This document shows positions 9,265 to 17,225 of a stretch of 64,000 nucleotides of DNA, piece by piece. This stretch comes from Marinobacter alexandrii (GTDB taxonomy: Bacteria; Pseudomonadota; Gammaproteobacteria; Pseudomonadales; Oleiphilaceae). A model generated the notes under the pieces. That model had not been told where the DNA came from. It made no database searches and saw nothing but the letters and a program-made list of their open reading frames with translations. The first letter of the stretch is position 1. Each line of letters begins with the position of its first letter. The position numbers were made by a program, and so were the translations under genes. Location of the stretch: assembly GCF_005871205.1 (NCBI RefSeq), contig NZ_SWKM01000011.1, forward strand, positions 806,001-870,000, given 5' to 3'.

Positions 9265-9926
9265 GGTTTGCCCGTCAGCGCCTGCTGGATCAGCGCCTGC
9301 TGATGTTCGGCAAACTCACGAATCAGGGCCTGGGCTGCGTGGCTATCCCGAGAGAGCACGGCGGCTGGCAGTTGGGTAAAGAACTGGCCGGTGTGTTTCA
9401 GACCCTGACGGTATCGGTCGGCACTTAAATAATACGCCCGGCTCACCGCCGGTTTGAAGTTGGACAGCGCCTCGGTGAGGTAGGGATTGCCGACCACCTC
9501 GCAACAGGCATCCATCACGCCAAAACTTGCCTCCACGACGGCGGTGATGTTGGCGGACGGCTGTTTGGCCAACTCCACCACGTGGGCCACGGCGGCCAGC
9601 ATGGGCTCCCGATGTTTCTCCTGCCAGCGTTCGCACAACCTTGCCACCAGCATCATCAGCAGGTGCATGTAAACGTCGTACAGCTCCGAAGCGTGTTCCG
9701 CATCCAATTGCGTTGCTGCGGCGCCTTTACGGGGCGTGATGTCCACCAGGTGCCAGCGTTCCAAGGTATACAGGGCTTCCTTGACCGAGGCCCGGCTGAC
9801 GTTCAGCTCACCGGCCAGCTTGGCCTCCTGGATGCGCTCGCCCGGTCGGATTTGCCCGGTCATGATCCGTTCGGCCATGAAATTGGCAATCTGCTCGGCC
9901 AGGGTGTTGGGCGCCTGAAAATCCAT
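9261..9926 (-). CDS. GntR-family regulator, FCD (FadR-like) subgroup
   Basis: A 221-residue regulator. The N-terminal winged helix (about 8-70) contains KLAGELNVSRASVKEALYTL and is followed by an all-helical FCD effector domain (about 75-210). It is divergently placed to alkB, with a perfect palindrome of FCD-operator type in the shared 225-bp region. A GntR regulator beside alkB2 is known from Alcanivorax borkumensis, so control of alkane oxidation is the likely job, with a fatty acid or other oxidation product as a possible effector (inference). It is the first gene of the three-gene operon with the flippase-like and GT4 proteins. Confidence 0.88.
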   Translation of the reverse strand: MDFQAPNTLAEQIANFMAERIMTGQIRPGERIQEAKLAGELNVSRASVKEALYTLERWHLVDITPRKGAAATQLDAEHASELYDVYMHLLMMLVARLCERWQEKHREPMLAAVAHVVELAKQPSANITAVVEASFGVMDACCEVVGNPYLTEALSNFKPAVSRAYYLSADRYRQGLKHTGQFFTQLPAAVLSRDSHAAQALIREFAEHQQALIQQALTGKP

Positions 9927-10062
9927 AAAGGCTCTCTAGCAAGGTGCGTTCAATAACGGGCATCGGTGAGCGTGAGTCTATCACAGCCTCCTGCAGCAAA
10001 AGCCACAAGCCTCTGATCCGGCACGCCTTTCGTGGGCATGATCAAAAATGGACTAAAAATTA

Positions 10063-10091
10063 TTGACGACTGCTATATTGTAGGACAATAA
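10063..10091 (+). promoter_or_regulatory. Putative alkB promoter with overlapping GntR operator
   Basis: TTGACG (10063-10068) and CAATAA (10086-10091), 17 bp apart, form a plausible -35/-10 pair reading toward alkB. A perfect 15-bp palindrome TATTGT-AGG-ACAATA (10076-10090) covers the -10 side. Palindromes with T-T-G-T-N3-A-C-A-A are typical of FCD-type GntR operators, so binding by the divergent regulator would repress alkB. The element is seen; the pairing with the regulator is inferred. Confidence 0.65.
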
Positions 10092-10150
10092 TGCAGAAAA
10101 TAAGAGGCGGATGACCAGCCGCCACGAACGCAGTCGAAGGAGAGAGCCCA

Positions 10151-11290
10151 ATGAATACCAGCCACCTGTCGATCAACCGAGAGGCCACGCGCCGAAGAAT
10201 TTTGCTAACCCTGAAGAAGTACAGCTACCTGATCGCCATGCTACCGCTGGCGCTGCCGCCGCTGCTGCTGGCGGCCGGGCAGGCCGTCAGCCTGGAAAAT
10301 CTGTTTGCCTGGGGCGTGCCGGTGGTGGTATTCGGGATCATTCCCGTGCTGGACCTGCTCTTGGGCAAAGACGCCCTGAACCCCGATGAAGAAGTAGACG
10401 TGCCGAAGATGAACAGCGAAGCCTTCTACCGGGTGATCACGCTCGGATGGGTGGCCGGCTATGCGGTTCTGTTGGTGTGGAGCATGCTGGAGCTGGCCTC
10501 TGGCCAATTCAGTACCATCGGCGGCATCGGCTGGGTGATTTCCATCGGCATTGTCGGTGGCCTCGGCATTAACGTCGCCCACGAGCTGATCCACAAGGAC
10601 GGCAAGCTGGAAACCCGGGCTGGCGGCTTCCTGCTGTCACTGGTCTGCTACGCCGGCTTCAAGGTAGAGCACCTGCGCGGCCACCATGTGCATGTGTCCA
10701 CGCCGGGAGATGCCTCTTCGTCCCGCTACAACCAGTCCCTGTACAGCTTCCTTCCCCAGGCCTATCTGCGCAATTTCGTGAACGCCTGGAAACTGGAAGC
10801 CCAGCGCCTGGAGCGCAAAGGCGAGAAAGCCTTCAGCTGGCGCAACGAGTTGATCTGGTGGTACAGCATCAGTGCCCTGGTATTCGTCGGCTTCACTGTC
10901 GCCTTCGGCTGGCTCGGCGCCGCCTTCTTCCTGGTCCAGAGCTTCATCGCCTTCACCTTGCTGGAAATCGTCAACTACCTGGAACACTACGGCCTGCACC
11001 GCCGCAAACTCGATAACGGTCGCTACGAGCGCACCGGGCCGGAGCATAGCTGGAACAGCAATTACTTCCTCACCAACGTGTTCCTGTTCCACCTCCAGCG
11101 CCACAGCGACCACCACGCCTACGCCAAACGCCGCTATCAGGTACTGCGCCACCACGACATCGCCCCGCAGTTGCCTGCTGGATATGCGGCCATGATCGTC
11201 CTGGCCACCATCCCGCCTTTGTGGAAGCGCGTCATGAATCCTCGTGTTGAGGCTTATTATCAGGGGGAGGAGCATCAGTTGGCTTCTTGA
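10151..11290 (+). CDS. alkB: Alkane 1-monooxygenase
   Basis: A 379-residue integral-membrane di-iron hydroxylase that oxidises n-alkanes to primary alcohols with electrons from rubredoxin. All histidine boxes are visible: HELIH (144-148), EHLRGHHVH (173-181) and LQRHSDHHA (315-323), plus the AlkB-specific NYLEHYGLHRR (275-285). There are about six membrane segments. No rubredoxin or rubredoxin reductase gene is adjacent, so these must be elsewhere. It is transcribed alone, divergent from the GntR regulator. A tandem 9-mer begins at its stop codon, and large hairpin repeats follow. Confidence 0.96.
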   Translation: MNTSHLSINREATRRRILLTLKKYSYLIAMLPLALPPLLLAAGQAVSLENLFAWGVPVVVFGIIPVLDLLLGKDALNPDEEVDVPKMNSEAFYRVITLGWVAGYAVLLVWSMLELASGQFSTIGGIGWVISIGIVGGLGINVAHELIHKDGKLETRAGGFLLSLVCYAGFKVEHLRGHHVHVSTPGDASSSRYNQSLYSFLPQAYLRNFVNAWKLEAQRLERKGEKAFSWRNELIWWYSISALVFVGFTVAFGWLGAAFFLVQSFIAFTLLEIVNYLEHYGLHRRKLDNGRYERTGPEHSWNSNYFLTNVFLFHLQRHSDHHAYAKRRYQVLRHHDIAPQLPAGYAAMIVLATIPPLWKRVMNPRVEAYYQGEEHQLAS

Positions 11291-11321
11291 TTCGTTTGAT
11301 TCGTTTGATTCGTTTGATTCG
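11288..11321. repeat. Tandem 9-bp repeat at the alkB stop codon
   Basis: The unit TGATTCGTT is repeated three times plus a partial fourth copy. The first TGA is the alkB stop codon. A 9-bp period keeps the frame, so slippage would not alter the alkB C-terminus; the repeat leads directly into the GC-rich arm of the next hairpin element. Confidence 0.85.
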
Positions 11322-11422
11322 GGGGCGGGGCGGCGACCGGGGGTATTTTTCTCCAGAAGAATCGCAAACTCGCTGCGCTCAGACAGCGATTTTCTTCCGA
11401 AAAACACCCCCGGCCCCCGCCC
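11321..11422. repeat. Large imperfect hairpin element A (REP-like)
   Basis: An approximately 100-bp inverted repeat downstream of alkB. The outer arms are GGGGGCGGGGC and GGCCCCCGCCC, and the inner arms GGGGGTATTTTTC... and ...GAAAAACACCCCC close around a 19-nt centre (11367-11385) reading AACTCGCTGCGCTCAGACA. The same 19-nt centre is present, inverted, in element B 160 bp away. It may also end alkB transcription. Confidence 0.75.
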
Positions 11423-11504
11423 ACGGACTGAGCCAACAGATGCTCAAAAAAACAGAGAAGAAATAAAAAAGTGTTTTCTTTAGGCCAACAATGGAGTTAT
11501 GTCA

Positions 11505-11597
11505 GCGGGGGTGTGGGGGTAGTTTCTGCAGGGAAAACCGGGTGTCTGAGCGCAGCGAGTTCCGGTTTCCCGGAAGAAACTACCCCCATACCCCTGC
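11505..11597. repeat. Large imperfect hairpin element B (REP-like)
   Basis: A 93-bp inverted repeat upstream of gloA. The left arm includes GGGGGTAGTTTCTGCAGGGA and the right arm the matching TTTCCCGGAAGAAACTACCC. The centre TGTCTGAGCGCAGCGAGTT (11543-11561) is the exact reverse complement of the centre of element A. Together the two fill most of the 430-bp gap between alkB and gloA, in which I see no gene. Confidence 0.75.
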
Positions 11598-11719
11598 CAG
11601 CCCCCCAAGTAAGCCCAACCCTCAGCCAGACCAACCCCAGATTTAGACCACCCTTGAAATCCCTTTGAAACGCACGCAGGTATATTGTTTGAATCCTGCG
11701 AATAACGAAGGGAAATAAC

Positions 11720-12265
11720 ATGCCCAAGCATTTCGAACAGGCCGCCGGCCTATACGAATATCCGGTACCGGAAACCGAAGGTTACGTCTTTAACCAGACC
11801 ATGATGCGCATCAAAGACCCCGAGCGCTCCATGGATTTCTACACTCGAGTGATGGGTATGCGCCTGGTTCGCAAGCTGGATTTTCCGGAGATGAAATTCA
11901 CGCTCTATTTTCTGGGTTATCTGGATGACCGCCAGGCCCATCAGGTGCCGACCGACGATGCGTATCGCACCACCTTTACCTTCGGCCGCGAAGCCATGCT
12001 TGAGCTGACCCATAACTGGGGTACCGAGGACGATAACGATTTTGCTTACCACAATGGCAACGATCAGCCCCAGGGCTTTGGCCACATTGGTATCGCGGTG
12101 CCAGACGTGTACTCCGCCTGTGAGCGGTTCGAACACCTCGGCGTAGAGTTTGTGAAGAAGCCGGACGACGGCAAAATGAAGGGGCTGGCCTTTATCAAAG
12201 ACCCGGACGGCTACTGGATTGAAATCCTGCAGCCGAACATGATGCAGAAGCAAAACAAGAGCTGA
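11720..12265 (+). CDS. gloA: Lactoylglutathione lyase (glyoxalase I)
   Basis: A 181-residue glyoxalase I of the longer, eukaryote-like form. It converts the methylglyoxal-glutathione hemithioacetal to S-lactoylglutathione. Metal ligands are placed by comparison: Gln in [10 protein letters not shown], Glu in [11 protein letters not shown], His in [12 protein letters not shown], Glu in YWIEILQPN. The first-ligand Gln and the extra N-terminal residues match the zinc-type enzymes such as human GLO1. It is monocistronic and converges with the EamA transporter gene; a GATACC/GGTATC hairpin lies between the stops without a T tract. Confidence 0.94.
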   Translation: MPKHFEQAAGLYEYPVPETEGYVFNQTMMRIKDPERSMDFYTRVMGMRLVRKLDFPEMKFTLYFLGYLDDRQAHQVPTDDAYRTTFTFGREAMLELTHNWGTEDDNDFAYHNGNDQPQGFGHIGIAVPDVYSACERFEHLGVEFVKKPDDGKMKGLAFIKDPDGYWIEILQPNMMQKQNKS

Positions 12266-12271
12266 TACCCG

Positions 12272-13234
12272 TCAGTTTGCGGTATCGGCACTATCTCTGG
12301 TGTCGGTGCCGGCTTTCCCTCCGTAGCGGGAAGCCACAATCACCGCTGCCGTCAGAATAAACGCCCCGGCAATGCCGATGGGGCCGAGAATCTCGCCTAG
12401 AAACACCCACGCCAACAACGCCACGAATAACGGTTCCAACGTCACGATGATGCTGGACAGTGTTGCCGGGGTAGTTTGCATGCCTGAGAAGAAACTCACG
12501 TAGCCGATGCAGGTGGGTACCACGCCCACGTACACCACCATTAACCACTGATGAAACGCCAGGGTGTCCAGGCCTTCAAAGCTGCCGGACAGCCACACCA
12601 CCGGGAACAGGATTGCAGCCGCCGTGAAAAAGCAGATAAAGGCGGTGGTGAACACCGGTGTGCCCGCCGAGCTGTAGCGGCTGGTCAGGGTAAAGCCGGT
12701 GTAGACCAGGGCGGCGAGCAGGGCGATCAGAATGCCGGCCAGGCGCAGGGTGCCGGCAGTGTCCATGTCGCTCAGCACCAACATGGCGGTGCCGAAGATG
12801 GCGGCGACCAGGGACAGCACAGTGAGCAGGCCAGGTTTTTCTCCCAGCAGCGGAGCGGCCAGCAAGGCAACGAACACCGGCGGCAGGCACAGGGCAATCA
12901 GGGTGGCGATGCCGGCGCCGGTTAGGTCAACGGCCAGTAAATAGCTGCCCTGGTAGAACGCCTGGAACAGGCCAAGTGCAGCCAGTGGGATCAGCGCTTT
13001 CTTGCCCAAATGGCGTAGGGAGCTGCCGGGTACTCGGGCGCCAGGATTAGCACGTTCCAGTTGCCGCTGTTCCCGGCGCATCAGCAGCCAGAAAAAAGGC
13101 AGGGCCACCACCAGGCGCAGAAAGCCCAGGGTGATGGCTTCCAGCTCGGTACCGGTGAACAGGAATTTCGCGACAATGCCCGTGGTCGCCCAGAGCAGGG
13201 CGGCCAGGGCGATCAGCAGGGCGCCTCGAATCAT
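12272..13234 (-). CDS. EamA/DMT-family transporter
   Basis: A 320-residue membrane protein with ten predicted helices in two EamA repeats, the second with the typical PTCIGYVSFFSGMQTTPA and SSIIVTLEPLFVALLAWVFLGE. DMT exporters move small metabolites or amino acids. It overlaps lutC by ATGA and is the last gene of the lutABC operon, so a link with lactate or other organic acids is possible; that is inference from context. Confidence 0.85.
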   Translation of the reverse strand: MIRGALLIALAALLWATTGIVAKFLFTGTELEAITLGFLRLVVALPFFWLLMRREQRQLERANPGARVPGSSLRHLGKKALIPLAALGLFQAFYQGSYLLAVDLTGAGIATLIALCLPPVFVALLAAPLLGEKPGLLTVLSLVAAIFGTAMLVLSDMDTAGTLRLAGILIALLAALVYTGFTLTSRYSSAGTPVFTTAFICFFTAAAILFPVVWLSGSFEGLDTLAFHQWLMVVYVGVVPTCIGYVSFFSGMQTTPATLSSIIVTLEPLFVALLAWVFLGEILGPIGIAGAFILTAAVIVASRYGGKAGTDTRDSADTAN

Positions 13235-13890
13235 TCAATAATCAACACAATCAGTTCCTTAGGACCGTGGACACCGTAGGCAAGGGTTTGCTCAATGTCC
13301 GCCGTTTTCGATGGTCCGGAGACTAACAGGGCATTGGTGGGCATGCCAGCTTTCCAGTTCTGGGCCTGCATGGCCTCGTGGAACGTGGTGTACAGCTCGC
13401 TGGCAAAAAGTACCGCCACGTGAATGGGCGGCACCAGGCTCATCAGCCTGGGTTCGTCGGTGTTTGGCCACATGATCAGCGAGCCAGTTTCAGCAATGCC
13501 GCCCCGGGTGGAGGTGATGCTGGCGTCTACGTCGTTGAACAGTACCGACTTCCAGCTTTCAATGGCCTCATCGTAAATCAGCAGGTGGGGTAAATCTTCC
13601 CGCTCCAGAGTGGAGGAACGAAGTTTTACGCCAATTTCGTGTTCCTTGGGTATCAGAAGATTGCGGGCGCAACGGCTGCCGAGTATTTCCGCCAGGCGGT
13701 CTACCCAGCTGTCCTCGGTGCAGTGGTGAACTTCACCGTGCACCGATTCGATCATTCGCTCGAACAGGGCAATCCGTTCGGATGTCGACCAGTCTGGTCG
13801 CTTCAGTACGGAAAAATCACACTCAGGGGCGGTGAGCTCGCCACCGGCCCGGTTGCGCAGGCGCTGCAGTATGGCTTCGCGAGAACTCAC
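13231..13890 (-). CDS. lutC: LutC/YkgG-family lactate utilisation protein
   Basis: A 219-residue protein of the LUD domain family. It has the conserved TSTRGGIAETGSL and VSGPSKTADIEQTLAYGVHGPKEL near the C-terminus. In Bacillus and other bacteria LutC is one of three subunits of the LutABC L-lactate oxidase complex, which feeds electrons from lactate to the respiratory chain. Its start overlaps the lutB stop, and its stop overlaps the transporter start (ATGA on both sides), so the four genes are coupled. Confidence 0.92.
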   Translation of the reverse strand: MSSREAILQRLRNRAGGELTAPECDFSVLKRPDWSTSERIALFERMIESVHGEVHHCTEDSWVDRLAEILGSRCARNLLIPKEHEIGVKLRSSTLEREDLPHLLIYDEAIESWKSVLFNDVDASITSTRGGIAETGSLIMWPNTDEPRLMSLVPPIHVAVLFASELYTTFHEAMQAQNWKAGMPTNALLVSGPSKTADIEQTLAYGVHGPKELIVLIIE

Positions 13891-15326
13891 TGGCCGCGCT
13901 CCTTTAACGTTTCGTGAAACGTTTTCGGTGCCAGCTTGGGTGAGGTCCGGAACTGGGTCCAGCCGCCCATCTGGCCGGGCTGCAGTTTGCGCAAGCGCGC
14001 CGCCATGTTGGTGCCAAACCGGTAGGCGCCCGGGCGCGCGTGCATCCAGCTCCAGCCTTTCCAGATCATCGCTTCCAGGGCATTTCGTTTGGCCCCATGG
14101 CCACGAACTTTAGCCGGGTGCAGCTTGTCGCCATCCACCGATTCCTGACGCAGACGCACCAGCAGATCCGGGATGGGAATCTTCACCGGACAGACCTCGC
14201 CGCAGGCGCCGCACAGGCTGGACGCACTGGGCAGATGCCGGCCTTCGTCCAGGCCAATCAGGTGCGGCATCAGAATCTTGCCGATCGGGCCCGGGTAGGT
14301 GGTGCCGTAGGTGTGGCCGCCAACGCGGGTATACACCGGGCAGTGGTTCATGCAGGCACCGCAGCGGATACAGCGCAGAGTGTCGAGCAGTTCGTCGTCC
14401 TGATAGATTGATGACCGGCCGTTATCCACCAACACCACGTGCACTTCGTCCGGGCCGTCCAATTCCTCTGCCTTGCGGGGCCCGGAAATCATGTTGAAGT
14501 AGGTGGTGATGTGCTGTCCGGTTGCAGAACGAGTCAGCAGGGCCAAAAGGGCAGTGACGTCTTCAAGATTCGGCACCACTTTTTCGATGCCCGTAACCGC
14601 AATGTGACACTTCGGCACGGTGGTGGTCATGCGGCCATTGCCTTCGTTTTCCACCAGACACAATGTGCCGGTTTCGGCCACAGCAAAGTTCACTCCGGAC
14701 ACACCCACATCCGCATTCATGAACTTCTCGCGAAGCTGCAGGCGGGCTTCGGCAGTCAGGTATTCGACATCGTTGGACAGATCGGTGCCGGTTTTGTCAT
14801 GCAGAAGTTGGGAGATCTCGCCGGTGTTCTTGTGGATCGCCGGCATGATGATGTGCGAGGGTGTTTCCCCAGCCAGCTGCACAATGTACTCGCCCAGGTC
14901 GGATTCCAAAGCCTCGATACCGTGTTCCTCGAGGTACTTGTTTAGCTCCATCTCCTCGGACACCATGGACTTGCCCTTGATCACGGTCTTGGCATCGCGC
15001 GCCTTGCAGATGTCGCGCACGATGCGGCAGGCTTCGTCGCCGTCCACCGCCCAGTGCACCTTGATGCCGTTTTCGGTCAGCTTCTTCTCCAACTGCTCAA
15101 GCAGGTCGGGCAGGTTGGCAAGGGCGCGCAGGCGCACATTGGCACCGAGATCCCGCAGGCTTTCCAGATCCCAGCCTTCAAAGGCGCTTTTGCGCTTGGT
15201 CATCAGCCCGTCCATCGCCTTGCGGAAGTTATGGCGAATCTGCGGGTTGTGCAGCGCTTCATGGGCCCTTGGGTGGAATTCTTTTACATCAATGTGATGA
15301 GGTGAGTGTTGGGCGGTCTCGCTCAT
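13887..15326 (-). CDS. lutB: LutB iron-sulfur subunit of L-lactate oxidation complex
   Basis: A 479-residue protein. The N-terminal LUD domain (about 20-300) shows VSGVNFAVAETGTL; it is followed by two 4Fe-4S motifs, CIRCGACMNHCPVY and CGACGEVCPVKIP, and a C-terminal DUF3390-like tail. The start at 15326 is chosen because MSETAQHSPHHI follows GGGAGAG and overlaps the lutA stop; the longer open frame upstream lies inside lutA. It transfers electrons from the LutA/LutC parts to quinone or another carrier (from family knowledge). Confidence 0.93.
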   Translation of the reverse strand: MSETAQHSPHHIDVKEFHPRAHEALHNPQIRHNFRKAMDGLMTKRKSAFEGWDLESLRDLGANVRLRALANLPDLLEQLEKKLTENGIKVHWAVDGDEACRIVRDICKARDAKTVIKGKSMVSEEMELNKYLEEHGIEALESDLGEYIVQLAGETPSHIIMPAIHKNTGEISQLLHDKTGTDLSNDVEYLTAEARLQLREKFMNADVGVSGVNFAVAETGTLCLVENEGNGRMTTTVPKCHIAVTGIEKVVPNLEDVTALLALLTRSATGQHITTYFNMISGPRKAEELDGPDEVHVVLVDNGRSSIYQDDELLDTLRCIRCGACMNHCPVYTRVGGHTYGTTYPGPIGKILMPHLIGLDEGRHLPSASSLCGACGEVCPVKIPIPDLLVRLRQESVDGDKLHPAKVRGHGAKRNALEAMIWKGWSWMHARPGAYRFGTNMAARLRKLQPGQMGGWTQFRTSPKLAPKTFHETLKERGQ

Positions 15327-16102
15327 GACTGCTCTCCCTTGCCGCCGCCGGTACGGTTCCACAGGAAACTGAGAATGTGCTGGCCAGACATCGCCTTGCG
15401 GTTTTTCTCGGCGTAACCGTGAATGTTCATCAGGCAGCCGCAATCAGTGGTGACAAAATCCCTGGCGCCGGTGTCCACCAGGGCGTCTACCTTCTCGCTG
15501 ACCATGGCACCGGAAATCTCCGGGTGCCGGATGGCAAAGGTGCCGCCAAAGCCGCAGCATTCTTCCGCCCGAACCTGCTCCACCAGATTGACGTTATCCA
15601 GCTGGCCCAGCAGTTTCGGGCCCACTTCGGCCACGCCCATCTCCCGCCGTGCAGAACAGGACGTGTGCATGGCGACGGTGGTGGGCTCGCCTTTATCCGT
15701 CAGTTTGATGTGGCAGACATTCAGCAGGAAATCGGTGAGCTCCCAGACCCGACCAGCCACTTCGGCGGCCAGAATCTCATCTTCGGTGTCTTTGAACAGA
15801 CCCGGGTAGTGCTTGCGCATCATGCCACCGCAGGAACCTGAGGGCACCACGATGGGATAATCTTCGGGAAATAGCCCCAACTGGGCCTTGGCGACAGCGC
15901 GGGCTTCGTCGTGATAGCCCGAGGTAAAGGCCGGTTGCCCGCAACAGGTCTGATCCTGCGGGAAAATCACCTCAATGCCTTCGCGTTCGAGGAGCTGAAT
16001 GCCCGCCATGCCCGCGTCCGGGTAGAACATGTCTACCAGGCAGGTGCCGAAGAAATAAACCTTGGAGGGTTTTGGGGGGTAAAGCTTAATGGGATCCGCC
16101 AT
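15323..16102 (-). CDS. lutA: LutA (Fe-S)-binding oxidoreductase subunit
   Basis: A 259-residue protein with two CCG domains, the cysteine-rich units of LutA/YkgE, GlcF and heterodisulfide reductases: DQTCCGQPAFTSGY with the nearby GTCLVDMFYPDAG, and EECCGFGGTFAIRHPEISG. These bind an Fe-S cluster used in lactate oxidation. It is the first gene of lutA-lutB-lutC-EamA. Only about 77 bp separate it from the asparaginase stop, so the promoter must lie there or upstream. No copy of the LldR-type operator found at lldD is seen in front of it. Confidence 0.92.
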   Translation of the reverse strand: MADPIKLYPPKPSKVYFFGTCLVDMFYPDAGMAGIQLLEREGIEVIFPQDQTCCGQPAFTSGYHDEARAVAKAQLGLFPEDYPIVVPSGSCGGMMRKHYPGLFKDTEDEILAAEVAGRVWELTDFLLNVCHIKLTDKGEPTTVAMHTSCSARREMGVAEVGPKLLGQLDNVNLVEQVRAEECCGFGGTFAIRHPEISGAMVSEKVDALVDTGARDFVTTDCGCLMNIHGYAEKNRKAMSGQHILSFLWNRTGGGKGEQS

Positions 16103-16178
16103 CGTGCCGCCACTCTAACGCGCCATTGTTGTTATCCCTTCAATGATAGGTACACGGGGCCGGCGTTGCCAGACGACT

Positions 16179-17225
16179 TTAGGGGCACGGCGTTCTGTCA
16201 TCTGTTCCCTGCCAAAGCACGGTGCAGTCGCCACTCAGGGGGTGTGGTAGTGCCTCGCTCAGAGACTTGCCCGAGTGACCGGTGGCGAGCAGGAAATGGC
16301 ATTTCGCGAACGCAGCTTCAGGCGTCAGGTCTGAACCAGGAATGACTCCGATTCGGTCCAGTGCCGCGCCAGAGGCGTAGGCTTTTTGAGCCACGAGGCC
16401 GTGCTGGCACTGACTGACATTCAGCACGGCAATGCCCCGCCTGATTCCTTGAGCCAAAGCCCCGATCAGGGCCGGGTCTCCGTCAGGCGCATTACCTGCG
16501 CCGTAAGTATGGATGATCAGCCCCTTCAGTTCGGGCAACGCCAGGGCCGACTCCAGAAGGGCGGCCGGCATGCCGGGAAACAGCGCGAGAGCGACGACAG
16601 ACCGTGGGTTGAACGTGGGCACCTGAAAATCAGGCCGGGACGGCGGAAGCAACAGGTCATGGCGTAGCTCCAGATCGATGCCTACGTGACCCAGCACGGG
16701 TGCATTGGGGGAATCGAAAGCATCCAGTTCGCTGGTTTTAAGCTTTCTTGCCCGCGTGCCCCGGAGTAGTTTGCCGCAGAAGTACAGGCAAACCTCCGAA
16801 ATGCCCGGAACAGACGCCAAACACAGTGAGGCGATTACGTTGTCCAGAGCGTCGGTGCGCGAACGCTCTAGCGGGATCTGGGACCCAGTCAGAATCACGG
16901 GTTTGTCGCATCCCCTCAGCATGTAAGACAATGCCGCCGCGGTGTAGGACATGGTGTCTGTGCCGTGAAGCACGACAAAACCATCGTAGCGGTCCCAATG
17001 ATCGACGAGAACTCGGGCCATCGTCGTCCAATTCGACGGCGTCAGATTGGCGCTGTCGATGAGTTGGTTCAGTTCGATCACGTCAAACGGCGGCAGCTCG
17101 GCGGTTCTTTCGGACAGGTGTCGGGCCAGCCGTGTGCCGAAATCGGCGGCTGGCACATAGGTGCCGTTCGAGGAGACCATGCCGATGGTCCCGCCGGTGT
17201 ATACCACCAGTACCCGGCGACTCAT
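16179..17225 (-). CDS. ansA: L-asparaginase, type I-like
   Basis: A 348-residue asparaginase without signal peptide, so cytoplasmic. The nucleophile motif is VVYTGGTIGM at the N-terminus and the second threonine is in VLHGTDTMSYTAAALSYML. It hydrolyses asparagine to aspartate and ammonia. Its start overlaps the aspartase stop (ATGA), which puts asparagine to aspartate to fumarate steps and an amino-acid symporter into one transcript. The C-terminus is ordinary. Confidence 0.9.
   Translation of the reverse strand: MSRRVLVVYTGGTIGMVSSNGTYVPAADFGTRLARHLSERTAELPPFDVIELNQLIDSANLTPSNWTTMARVLVDHWDRYDGFVVLHGTDTMSYTAAALSYMLRGCDKPVILTGSQIPLERSRTDALDNVIASLCLASVPGISEVCLYFCGKLLRGTRARKLKTSELDAFDSPNAPVLGHVGIDLELRHDLLLPPSRPDFQVPTFNPRSVVALALFPGMPAALLESALALPELKGLIIHTYGAGNAPDGDPALIGALAQGIRRGIAVLNVSQCQHGLVAQKAYASGAALDRIGVIPGSDLTPEAAFAKCHFLLATGHSGKSLSEALPHPLSGDCTVLWQGTDDRTPCP

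Noticed and set aside
11321-11597. Small RNA or riboswitch between alkB and gloA
   Set aside because: The two hairpins share an inverted centre and look like repeat elements; no promoter or ligand-pocket structure is seen.
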